A stretch of DNA of 64,000 bases. Source: Acytostelium subglobosum LB1. Taxonomy: Eukaryota; Evosea; Eumycetozoa; Acytosteliales; Acytosteliaceae. Both the position numbers and the translations under genes were made by a program. The stretch lies in the NCBI RefSeq assembly GCF_000787575.1, contig NW_012236517.1, forward strand, positions 392,174 to 456,173. Direction: 5' to 3'. The notes under the pieces are model-generated. The model saw nothing but the letters and a program-made list of their open reading frames with translations. It had not been told where the DNA came from and ran no database searches. Below are positions 9,728 through 19,336 of the stretch, piece after piece (position 1 is the stretch's first letter; each line of letters opens with the position of its first letter).

Positions 9728-11939
9728 CTACTCTTGCTTAGGCTTGTCGTAACATACATGCTCCCAAAGAGTCTGCATCGATGGAGCGGATACAGTGCCA
9801 TCAAGACTCATATACTCGTAGATAAAGTACACCTTGAAGGTGTATAGTTTCATCGAGCCAAAGTGCGCGCTATTGAACTGGCGACAGATGTATCGGCCCG
9901 TCTCGAGACGCAGCTCGTTCGCATTGGCCGAGTTGTAGCCATTCTCCCAGAACTTGAACCATCGATGGTTGCCGTACGTCGTGTCGAAGGGCACCGGCTT
10001 GTCAAAGTTGACCTCCATGTTGACCTTGTCAGTGAGATGCATCTGGTGGAAGGCGTTGTCCTTGAACAGCTCGATCTTGGTGCCGTTGTCGGTCTCACCG
10101 TGAATCGCGTGCCACCAATGGATCTTGGGTGGAGATGGACTGAACATGTTCCAGCCCTGGTCGAAACGAATGAGGAAGGCCACCTGCTGCTGGCGATAGC
10201 TCCAGAATGGCACGCGGTACGAGAAGATGTTGAGGTTGTAGCCAAGGATTAGGTAGAACAAGAGTGCGCAAAAGATGTTGTTGGCAACAGACCAGACGCG
10301 CGATGGGCGACGACGTGGCGAGCGACGCAAAACGTACAGCGATGGACGCTTGGAGAGCGCCTGCGACTGCTTGCCCTGCTTGTGGGTGAGAACAAAGAAG
10401 CGCGAGAAAACAGAGCTGACGCCGGCTGACACGCGTGTGCACAGCCACGACAGCCAGAATAGTAGTGGGGACTTGCTCATGAGGAAGTTCAGGGCGGAAA
10501 GGTTCTTGCGACGGATTCCGTTGCTGTCGATCGTGACGAACCAGTCCTCGCCATACACGTCGCTGTTAACTGTGGTCGACATGGAGGGCTCCTCCGCCAG
10601 CTTGTCCAGTGGTGCATATGTGGCCGACGAGGGCATGATGAAGAAGGTCTTCATGATGAGCGTCGTGTACTGGCTGAGTGGTGACTCGATGTTGTAATAG
10701 ACTCGCACTGGACGCTGTCCCTTCATCAGCTTCTTCTCAAAGAATCCAAAGGTGTAGTCCCAGACGAATGGTGGCATGTTGACAAACTGTGCGCAGAAGG
10801 TGACCCAGAAGAACAATCCAAGTTGCAAGAACAACACGAATCCAAGATGCAATGCCATGAATCCAACGGCGCCAAGCAGACGGCAGTAGTCAGTGTACAC
10901 TGGAGAGTACCAGAACAATGGTCCAAGCAACTCCCACTTGGCAACTGCGATGGTCAATGTCCTGTTGATGGGGTGGGATGTGTTAGCTGTGTTGCACTCG
11001 ATCCTAATCAAGTTAAACATACTTTAGAGTTGTCCTCCATGGGATTACCATGCGAGCAATTGGTGTTTGGAAGTAATCAAGACTGATGGCGTAGAAAGTG
11101 GCTTCTCCATTGTGCCACTCCTCACCAGACTTGTGGAAGAAGGATGCAATGTACATGCAAGACATCTGAAGCAGAACACAGATTGTCGCCATGGAGATGT
11201 AGCGGTAGCGATCGGGATTGAGTGCCTTCCTGGTGTGTGACACGGGTGCATCGTTGATGATCGGCGAGTTGTTGCCGACGACATCATCGCCTGATGATGA
11301 GCCATCGACGACAATGAAGCGTGGTGAGTCGTTGTTGTGATGATCCTCCTCCTCCTTGCCATGCTGAGCACTGTTGGCAAAGGTCCATGTGTCCACTGCA
11401 AAGAACTCGGTGGTCGGCAGGAACATGGTGAAGAAGAGCATGAGACGGAAGTAGACGTCGCCACCGTGGCCCACCAGTCCGATGTAGGCCTGGAGCGAGA
11501 TGGTGAAGGCCCACGTGAGGAAGGACATCAGCTTGGTGCGGTAGCCAATGGCCATGCAAAAGGCAAAGTATGTGTGCATGAGGAACAGCACCAGCTGGCA
11601 GGTCCAGCTGGTGTTGATGAGATGGATGGGGAAGAAGTAGTTTGACGAGTACTTGGTGACGATGAGTGAGCGGGGGAACAGTCCCTCCTCCGTGTAGATG
11701 GCGAACAAGTCGGTCATACGCTCGATATTATCACCAATCACACAAAAGGCCATTGCGAAACGGAACAAAGCGATTGAGCGCAAGTCCATGCCACCCATCA
11801 TCACAATACGTTTCCAAACATTCTCTGCCGTTATCTTTCCCAAGAATCCATTACTCTTCTTATAGTTGTTGCTGCCGCTACCTTTGGAATATTTACTATC
11901 TATATCTCCATTGATTGCTGCTGTATGATTAGTTGACAT
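9728..11939 (-). CDS. HTTM-domain membrane protein (vitamin K-dependent gamma-carboxylase-like)
   Basis: Two exons (11939-11023, 10961-9728) join in phase to 716 aa. Residues about 45-330 look like the HTTM domain shared with vitamin K gamma-carboxylase: MDLRSIALFRFAMAF, then a helix series including YFFPIHLINTSWTCQLVLF, FCMAIGYRTKLMSFLTW and GGDVYFRLMLFFTMFLP, then GEEWHNGEATFYAISLDYFQ. More helices follow (GFMALHLGFVLFLQLGLFFW and another near residue 520). The C-terminal part, with DQGWNMFSPSPPKIHWW, is soluble and probably lumenal. Gamma-carboxylase activity is not implied, because bacteria and amoebae carry many HTTM proteins of unknown substrate. A Ser/Asn/Asp-rich insert near residues 195-240 interrupts the helical part. 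Confidence 0.8.
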
Positions 11940-12815
11940 GTTGATTGAAAACTAATATATAAGCTGTATCTGTATCTATATATCTGTATCTGTATATATG
12001 TATCTGAATAAATAATGTTACAAGTGAAGTATTACTTTCACCATATTAATGATATAATGATATAAATATAATATAGTATGTGTAATCAAGTAATAACTCT
12101 TTTTGATATTAGTTATAACTAAGTGATAATGATAAGATGTGTTTGAGACTAGTAAAGGATGTAACACAACACGATGGAATGTTCTCACCTTCAATTAACC
12201 AATAACCACCTCGACACACAACCTCCTTCCTGTCAACCTATTTGTGTTGTTGGTGAAATAAATTGAGGCAACGATCTGCAGACGAATAATAAAAAATATC
12301 TGTATTATGTTGTTGTGTGTGTGTTTGTTGGTGTTTTGTAGGTGTGATTGCTCAACACCAAGATGAGTTGGTTGAACAAGTGGTCACAGCCATGGCTGAG
12401 TTTAGTGTTGTTGTTGAGTGTTTTTTTCAAACAACAACGTAGCCAGGTTATGAAGGGTCCAGTGTCTAATTACTTTGATGGATGTTTCACAAGAATTAGT
12501 CCATTATTACAATATAAATAGCCACGTCAACTTTGTTTAGGAGAAAGACAGAGAGTTATCTGATTGATTGATTGATAAAAGTGCCAATGATGCAAATCAA
12601 ATACAACTTTTATCATCATAATGACCATTTGCTTTGAATGAAAGGATGAAGGAGATTGCTTTGTTGATTGGTTTGATCATTCATTCATTCATACAAACAT
12701 TCATTCTTATTATTAATGGGCATTATAAGTGCTCACTATCAAAGAGAGACAGCGACAGACAGACAGACAGACAGAGACTTATTTTGAAGTTCAAGATATT
12801 CTTATTGGAGAGGTG
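11940..12815. other. Intergenic stretch, AT-rich, no supported gene
   Basis: Upstream of the HTTM gene. Runs of TATC/ATCT near 11960-12000 and a CAGA tetranucleotide run at 12753-12773 are visible. No coding, tRNA or known snRNA sequence was recognised. Confidence 0.5.
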
Positions 12816-13080
12816 AAACCCCGGAGAACAGGACAACGATATTCGTTGTTATTCTGTATCTATGAGAACTATAATCTACGTGTCGGGCAAATCTAGCTCC
12901 GGAACTTTCCACCTCAACCAGAGGTTACATCTAGTTCATGTCATTGATTGCCCAAAACAATGAAGTACCAAAATAACCAATGTCTGTCGTGTCGTGGGAT
13001 ATGTTTCGAACACAGAAGGTCACCTACTAGGTAGCTTAGCAGAGACACCTGGCTCTGAAACAGAATGGAATGGAGTGAAT
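12816..13080 (+). ncRNA. Candidate structured RNA or conserved element, identity unknown
   Basis: A GC-richer block stands out from AT-rich flanks and has no reading frame. By eye the + strand offers several nested helices: ACAACGA pairing with TCGTTGT across a 3-base loop (about 12833-12849), ACCTC with GAGGT (about 12911-12925), GAACT with AGTTC around that, and GGGCAA with TTGCCC enclosing them (about 12884-12955). I could not match it to U1-U6, U3, RNase P, SRP or class I dictyostelid RNAs, and no DUSE-type promoter was recognised. The strand is a guess. Confidence 0.25.
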
Positions 13081-13168
13081 ATATTCAAAGTTATATTTTG
13101 TATTATGATGACAAACAAACTATCTATCATTATCCCCTTCTAAATATGTTTTGTAAGTCTCATTGAGG

Positions 13169-13184
13169 CTGTCACATGTGACAG
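13169..13184. promoter_or_regulatory. 16-bp perfect palindrome upstream of transaldolase
   Basis: CTGTCACATGTGACAG equals its own reverse complement and lies about 315 bp before the transaldolase ATG. It could bind a dimeric transcription factor. No known dictyostelid factor is assigned. Confidence 0.35.
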
Positions 13185-13378
13185 AGACTACTTCCACCCG
13201 CTGGTTGGATGTCTGTTCTGTTGTCAATGGTGGCTCTCGACGCCTTTGGAACACTAACCAAAACTAAATGTAGATCGTATTCATTGACCTTTTAACCATT
13301 TTTATCCACATTAATGTCAACCATATCCAACTCACACACACTCATATCCACGTTCGATCCCATTCCCGAACTTGAGCT

Positions 13379-13392
13379 CAAAGTGCACTTTG
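13379..13392. promoter_or_regulatory. 14-bp perfect palindrome in transaldolase promoter
   Basis: CAAAGTGCACTTTG is self-complementary and lies about 105 bp before the transaldolase ATG. A dimer-binding site is plausible but unproven. Confidence 0.35.
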
Positions 13393-13497
13393 TGAACTTG
13401 CACCACACATGTTGTTCATTTCAAAGGATATCATTTATCTCTTTATACAAACATACATACACATAACTTAATATAACATAACAAACATAAACAAAAG

Positions 13498-14557
13498 ATG
13501 TCCAACGCATTAGAGAAATTGAAGGAATTCACTGTTGTCGTATGTTGTTGAATCATTCAATCAATCTTACGAATTGACAGACTGACTGACTAAACTTACA
13601 TGTATGTCCAATGTTTGATCGATATGATTTATGCTGTAGGTAGCAGACACTGCTGACTTTGGAGTGTTGTCCAAGTTTGGCTCAGTTGACAGCACAACAA
13701 ACCCATCATTGGTGTTCCAGGCTTCAGTGTTGCCACAGTACAAGCATCTGATTGATGATGCCGTCGCCTACGCAAAGAAGAACTCAACTGACAAGCAGAC
13801 ACAGCTCTCTCTGTCGATCGACAAGCTCTTTGTCAACTTTGGTCTGGAGATCCTCAAGATCGTGCCCGGCCGTGTCTCCACAGAGGTCGACGCTCGTCTC
13901 TCCTACGACACCGAGGCCAACATCAAGAAGGCTCGTGAGCTGATCGCTCTCTACGAGGCCGCTGGCATCAACAGAAACCGTGTACTCATCAAGCTCGCCT
14001 CCACCTGGGAGGGTATCCAGGCTGCCCAGGTGCTCGAGAAGGAGGGCATCCACTGCAACATGACTCTGCTGTTCTCGCTCGTGCAGGCTCAGGCTTGTGC
14101 CGAGGCTGGCGTCACACTCATCAGTCCATTCGTTGGTCGTATCACCGACTTCTACAAGCAGAAGGAGGGCAAGGACTTCCCCGCCAAGGAGGACCCAGGT
14201 GTCCTCTCGGTCCAGGCCATCTACCACTACTACAAGAAGCACGGCTACAAGACCGTCGTCATGGGTGCCAGTTTCCGTACCAAGGAGCAACCACTGGAGC
14301 TCGTTGGCTGTGACTTGCTGACCCTCTCACCAAACATTCTCGAGGCTCTCCAGGCTGCCGACGCTTCGTTGGTCACTCCAAAGCTCTCGGCCACCAACAT
14401 CCCAGGCAACGTGCCAGCCAAGCATGTTCCAACCGCTGCCAACTTCCACTGGGAGCTCACCAACAACGAGATGGCTCACTTCAAGACTGCTGAGGGTATC
14501 CGTAACTTTGCCAAGGACCTCGTCAAGCTTGAGCAACAGATTGAGAAGCTCTTGTAA
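13498..14557 (+). CDS. tal: Transaldolase
   Basis: A short first exon (13498-13539, 14 codons) and a long second exon (13640-14557) give 319 aa, close to the 316-aa length of E. coli TalB. The enzyme moves a dihydroxyacetone unit between sugar phosphates in the non-oxidative pentose phosphate pathway in the cytosol. The N-terminal block DSTTNPSLV and the Schiff-base lysine (about residue 132) in VLIKLASTWEG are both present, as are CNMTLLFSLVQA and SPFVGRITDF. Codon choice is markedly C/G-rich at third positions (CTC, GTC, AAG), unlike the AT-rich surroundings, which suggests high expression. Two palindromes lie in its promoter. Confidence 0.96.
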
Positions 14558-14700
14558 GAGTGGAGTTGTAGCTCCATCCAACAACAATAACAAAGACTTG
14601 AGTGCGATGGGTTGAGTGTGGCATTCTACCACCTCGCTATGCACTCATACATGTAGATCGATGATGATGATGATGATGTTTATTATGTACATGTCGATTA

Positions 14701-15762
14701 TCACAGGTCCACCATCTTGATGATTGAACGACTAGGTTGCGTAAGATGCTTGGAGACAACACATAGTGCTCTTCCTGGGGTAATCATACGCCAACAAACA
14801 TTCGTTGCCGTCTCTTCCACTGTGACGCGGTAACTTTGTACATTGGGTAGCTTCTTGATCACTTGTTGGATGAGGCTCTTGTTGAGAAGACCGTACTTTG
14901 ACTTAATATATAGCTCCTTCAGTTGGGCGGGGATGATTAATATATCTGGTAGTAGGATCACATTGAACCTTATTGTCAGGCAAAGACCATCAAAGGCTGG
15001 ATGATGTCCAATGTCAACCAGGGGTAAGAATGAACGGATCTTTAGTCGAAGTAATGTCGTCAGTGTCATCAGGAAGTCAGGGAATGTAGACCGAACGATA
15101 ATGTTGTTACCTAGCCCCAATGATATTAAAGTTGGAGGTAAGGATACTAAGTCCAATGGTTGACTGTGGTTGTAGCCAAATGATAGCTTTCTTAGTGACC
15201 CTGGTAGTATACCAGGTATATTGAGGGGATTGTCAAAGAATGATCCAAACTTCAAGGTATGAAGTGATTGTGGAAGCACGTAAGGATCGATAGCAGCTTT
15301 ATAGCGATGACCAAACTTTAAGTATTGGAGTGATCGTGGCAGTACATCGAGTGCAATGGGTTGGGTGTAGTGATATCCAAAGACTAGCTTGATTAACGAT
15401 GGTGGTAGAACACCTTGGACAATGATCTGATCGTACATGTATCCTGTTGTCAATGAAGTAAGTGATGATGGAAGGACATTTCGCTCCAGAGGCAGATTGT
15501 AAATTGCGCCTAGTATTAGAATGAGTAGGTTCTCTTGCAATGAACCTGCCAATATAGGTTTGTTTGCCGACCATTTCATCGTTGATAGTGTGGATCGTGA
15601 GGTGCACATGGGGCGCAGTATCTTGCCATTGATGTACAGGTTGAAGAGTGAGTGGCAAGTCAAACACAAGCATGCAACATCAATATCATCATCCAACTGC
15701 TTGGTTATCTGTTGTAGGATATAAATTGATAGTGACTCCATTCCATTCTCTCTCTTGATCAA
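14701..15762 (-). CDS. FNIP-repeat protein with F-box-like N-terminus
   Basis: Single-exon protein of 353 aa. Residues 8-50 (LSIYILQQITKQLDDDIDVA and following) look F-box-like. From about residue 90 there are repeats of about 22 residues of the dictyostelid FNIP type, built on LPxSLxxLxFGxxxxxPL, for example LPRSLQYLKFGHRYKAAI and LPGSLRKLSFGYNHSQPLDL. FNIP repeats are a leucine-rich-like solenoid greatly expanded in social amoebae. The pairing of F-box and solenoid suggests substrate recruitment to an SCF ligase, which is inference. It is convergent with the transaldolase gene, 143 bp away. Confidence 0.82.
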   Translation of the reverse strand: MIKRENGMESLSIYILQQITKQLDDDIDVACLCLTCHSLFNLYINGKILRPMCTSRSTLSTMKWSANKPILAGSLQENLLILILGAIYNLPLERNVLPSSLTSLTTGYMYDQIIVQGVLPPSLIKLVFGYHYTQPIALDVLPRSLQYLKFGHRYKAAIDPYVLPQSLHTLKFGSFFDNPLNIPGILPGSLRKLSFGYNHSQPLDLVSLPPTLISLGLGNNIIVRSTFPDFLMTLTTLLRLKIRSFLPLVDIGHHPAFDGLCLTIRFNVILLPDILIIPAQLKELYIKSKYGLLNKSLIQQVIKKLPNVQSYRVTVEETATNVCWRMITPGRALCVVSKHLTQPSRSIIKMVDL

Positions 15763-15902
15763 TCAATCAAATAAACAAACTCAAATAATGAATGTCGTGT
15801 TATCGGTAACGACAGATTTAATGGTAGTCGTGTTTGATCAAGTTGCCAATAGAGAGGTTTGGAGTTACCTGTTCGTGTCCAACATCTAGTCCAATTCAAT
15901 GA

Positions 15903-16929
15903 TCATACTGATTCCTCCATCAATGCCTTGCACGCTTTAAGTTCTGTTTGATTGATTGATGGGTGGATCCGTGTGAGTGATGGTCCGGGCAACTGGATGG
16001 CTGGAAACATCGATACACATACCATAATATAATACATTAAATTTCTTTGCACTGATCTCGAATGGATGAAGGGTAGTCTCGCCAGTTGATGGGTTCCTGA
16101 CCTTGAGGTTGAGCTGGATGTTTGGTGTGTTGACTTCGTTCACTGTGTTGGAGCTCAGCAAATAGTCCACTCGCCAGTCGATGTTCTCAATCGAGTTCAC
16201 TATAAAGTGTTGTCGTTATGTTGGAGAGTAGTTAGAGATGGCCCATTGCACTGCCAGACAATCACGAGACACGTTACACTTTAGTGTATTGCTGTGGAAT
16301 ATGGATCTGAGTTTGTCCTTGTGCTCACGGAATGCACGTGATATAGAGTCACAATGCTCCTTGGGCAGACCGAGTTGCTGCAGCTCATTGGACAGAGTAG
16401 TTTCGTCGACGTCATTCTTTACAGCGTTGAATACAATGAAGTGAATGGCAGCGATCAGTGCCTTAATATCGCCCAGTACGAATCCAGCGTCCTTGACCAA
16501 CTTCTCAACCTTCTCAAACTGTTATCGATTTGATTCGATTCAATTGAATTGATTGATTGATTGATTGAGTGTAGTGTGAGTGTTTGTGATCAATACCTAG
16601 TGAGACCATCGAGATGACACTTACATCAATCTTCTCTCCAGAGAAACTGTTGATAACCTGTACAGTGAGCAACTTGATTCTTATATTGGTCTGTAAGAGT
16701 TTGAATGATTGGTTAACAATTTGGCTGTCTGTTGTTTCTGTTGTTTTCCGATCGATGATCCCAACTTACAATCTTTGACATTGTGCTTATCTCTCTGAGC
16801 AACCAGTCTGGAGCATCAAGCTCTCCACAGAATTTGAACCTCTATCAATCATTCAATCATTCATTTTAATGTTAGTACTTCTGTCATAACCTTCATTCAT
16901 TCATTCCATGTATTGATGATCTATACCAT
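15903..16929 (-). CDS. commd4: COMM domain-containing protein 4 (COMMD4)
   Basis: Six exons: ATG alone at 16929-16927, then 16841-16770, 16690-16625, 16518-16278, 16199-16023 and 15943-15903. The join gives 199 aa. The N-terminus [20 protein letters not shown], the central [12 protein letters not shown] and the C-terminal COMM domain starting at [13 protein letters not shown] match COMMD4. Family role: subunit of the COMMD/CCDC22/CCDC93 (Commander) complex, which with retriever recycles endosomal cargo. The start is unusual. The family begins directly M-R-F, and the only fitting ATG sits at a GTATAG donor 85 bp upstream, so the first coding exon is one codon. Donor T|gtaacg at exon 4 is needed to keep phase. 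Confidence 0.9.
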
Positions 16930-17374
16930 TGTATATCAATCTGTTTGTGTATATATACGATCCTTGATGAACGTATACTTATATATATGAATATGTATAT
17001 GTAAGTAATAATGAACTAAATGAAGACTGATGGTCCTCTTTCTTGAACAAAAATCTGGACCAATGAGCAAAAAACACAACTTTGAGAGATCTTTGGATTT
17101 TTCCAAAGAGATAATTACAATCAAAGAGTTATAAATGTTATCCATACATCATAAATTGGTTACAAATATAAGTTATTACAATATAATCATAATAATAACT
17201 ATGTACAATGATATTGATCATTCATGAGGTGGACTATCACTTTGTCCCATAATCTAACAATTTGGGGTTGCTCAATGTGGGGTGCGGGTTGATCTTCGTA
17301 ATGATCTGATCAAAGTTAGATCATTCATTCATTGACTTATTTATTTATTACATTATACAGATATAATATATAGG
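16930..17374. promoter_or_regulatory. Shared divergent promoter region, commd4 and LisH-WD40 gene
   Basis: A 445-bp AT-rich interval between two divergently transcribed genes. TATATA-rich stretches occur near 16955-17000, and an A/T run precedes the plus-strand ATG. No specific site is recognised. Confidence 0.5.
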
Positions 17375-19258
17375 ATGAGCGATAATAGACAAACATCGAC
17401 ATCAAATACAACGTCTACAACACCTGTAGGCGGTGCGAGTACAAGGACAAGCACAGGATTCCCAGGCACAACTTCGACAAGTCTAGGCTCAACATCATCC
17501 GATATAAAGGAGATGTCAAATCAGTTCTCAATGTCGGATATGATGTCGGCACTCAATGTATCGTCGTCTTCCACACTGACCGACAGGGAGATGGTGATCA
17601 AGGGCATGGTCAGCGGCACAGAGTACGGCGGCCCGCCCAAGCGCACGATCTACCTTGAGGATGACCCGCAGATCTTTGATCCGAGCGACCCCCAACTCAA
17701 AGAGGACATCATTCGAATGATCATCCAATACTTGCAGGACGAGGGTTACACAGCGTCGCTGCTCACTGTGCAGGACGAGGCCAATGTCAAGTTCACCGAG
17801 CAGCACTACAAGGCGTCTCGCATGAAGAAGATGAAGAAGGCAATACTCGAGGGCGATTGGACCGAGGTCGAGAAACTCAGCTCAAAGACCACGTTCAAGA
17901 ACCAGCAGTCCTTCCTCTACGCGGTCTACAAGCAGGCCTACCTCGAGCTGATCGAGAAGGCCGAGTTCCAAAAGGCCTTTACATACTTGACGAAGCGACT
18001 CAAGCCGCTCGAGGGCCGCCAGACCAACGCCGACGAGTTCAAGGAGCTGTGCTACCTGCTGACCTGCCGCTCAGTGCAGGAGGTGCCGTCATTCAAGAAC
18101 TGGGACGGCAGCAAGGGCTCGTCGCGCGAGAAACTGGTCGAGCAGTTCCAGTCGATGCTGGACCTCGAGGGCACCAAGACTACGGGCCTGTTCCGCGTGC
18201 CCCCTCATCGCCTGCTCACGCTGATGAAGCAGGCCATCACTTATCAGATCGAGTTTGGTCGCTACCATCCCAAGGTCGTTCCCAGGATCAAGTCGCTGTT
18301 GGAGGACTATAGCTGCTTCGTGCTGCCAAACAGCTTGCGCACGACTCTCAGCGGCCACAAGAAGAATGTCAAGTGTGTCGAGTTCATCGGCACCAATGGC
18401 CTGTCGCTCGCCTCGGGCTCTAGCGACAACACAATCAAGCTTTGGAACACAGAGACAGGCGCACTGCTGTCCAATCTTACAGGAAACACATCGCGCATTT
18501 GGGATCTGTCGTCTTCGGCGTCGGGCAAGCTGTTGGCCAGCGCATCAGGTGATGGCCTCGTTAACATCTGGGACATCAGCCAGACTACCAAGCCAACGTG
18601 TCCACTTACGATCAAGGCGCACGAGGGTGACGCCTACACCGTCCAGTTCCACCCTGGACAGGACCACATTGCCAGCGGTGGCTACGACAAGACGATCCAC
18701 CTACACGACGTGCGCACAGGCCAACTGGTCAAGTCATTCATCGGCCACTCGTCGTCCATATCCAAGGTTATCTTCAACCCACATGGCAACCTCATCATAT
18801 CTGGCTCCAAGGACAGCACCATCAAGTTCTGGGACATTGTAAGTGGCGTGTGCATCAAGACGCTGACCAGTCATCTGGGCGAGGTGACATCGGTGGCCAC
18901 TAACAGCAGCGGATCGCTGTTGCTGTCGGCCTCCAAGGACAACTCCAATCGTATGTGGGACATCCGCACGGCGCGCCCACTCAAGCGTTTCAAGGGCCAT
19001 CAGAACACATCCAAGAACTTCATTCGCAGCTCGTTCGGACCAAATGAGTCGCTGGTCGTTGGAGGCTCGGAGGATGGCTCCGTGTACATATGGGACATCG
19101 AGACGTGCAACATCCTTCAGAAGCTGGAGGGCCATGCCGGCATGGTCTACTCGGTGGCATGGAGTCAGCAACAATCCGTCCTGGCGAGTAGCTCACACGA
19201 CAACACCGTCAAGCTCTGGTGGTATGATCCATCAAAGCCTGTATTCTGTGATATATAA
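17375..19258 (+). CDS. LisH-CTLH-WD40 repeat protein
   Basis: Single-exon protein of 627 aa. After a Ser/Thr-rich leader come a LisH motif (about 110-140, DIIRMIIQYLQDEGYTASLL), a CTLH-type helical region (about 150-320) and seven WD40 repeats (about 328-620) with clear GH...WD patterns such as SGSSDNTIKLWNTETG, SGSKDSTIKFWDIVSG and SSSHDNTVKLWWYD. LisH-CTLH-WD40 proteins are scaffolds: Smu1 in splicing, WDR26/Gid7 in a ubiquitin ligase, Topless-like co-repressors. I cannot assign it to one of these groups by eye. Third positions are GC-rich, suggesting strong expression. Confidence 0.85.
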   Translation: MSDNRQTSTSNTTSTTPVGGASTRTSTGFPGTTSTSLGSTSSDIKEMSNQFSMSDMMSALNVSSSSTLTDREMVIKGMVSGTEYGGPPKRTIYLEDDPQIFDPSDPQLKEDIIRMIIQYLQDEGYTASLLTVQDEANVKFTEQHYKASRMKKMKKAILEGDWTEVEKLSSKTTFKNQQSFLYAVYKQAYLELIEKAEFQKAFTYLTKRLKPLEGRQTNADEFKELCYLLTCRSVQEVPSFKNWDGSKGSSREKLVEQFQSMLDLEGTKTTGLFRVPPHRLLTLMKQAITYQIEFGRYHPKVVPRIKSLLEDYSCFVLPNSLRTTLSGHKKNVKCVEFIGTNGLSLASGSSDNTIKLWNTETGALLSNLTGNTSRIWDLSSSASGKLLASASGDGLVNIWDISQTTKPTCPLTIKAHEGDAYTVQFHPGQDHIASGGYDKTIHLHDVRTGQLVKSFIGHSSSISKVIFNPHGNLIISGSKDSTIKFWDIVSGVCIKTLTSHLGEVTSVATNSSGSLLLSASKDNSNRMWDIRTARPLKRFKGHQNTSKNFIRSSFGPNESLVVGGSEDGSVYIWDIETCNILQKLEGHAGMVYSVAWSQQQSVLASSSHDNTVKLWWYDPSKPVFCDI

Positions 19259-19336
19259 ATAACAACCTAAACCATCAATCAACAACCTGCTTGCTCATCA
19301 ATGTATATATTGTATTTGAATCAATCAATCAATCAA

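Noticed and set aside
9850-10448. Alternative frames of more than 100 codons within the HTTM gene
   Set aside because: They are shadows of a GC-rich coding exon whose correct frame has clear helices and motifs.
13005-13020. Possible tRNA T-loop (GTTTCGAAC)
   Set aside because: The flanking bases do not form the 5-bp T stem, and no D or anticodon arm is placed correctly. No tRNA gene was recognised in the window.
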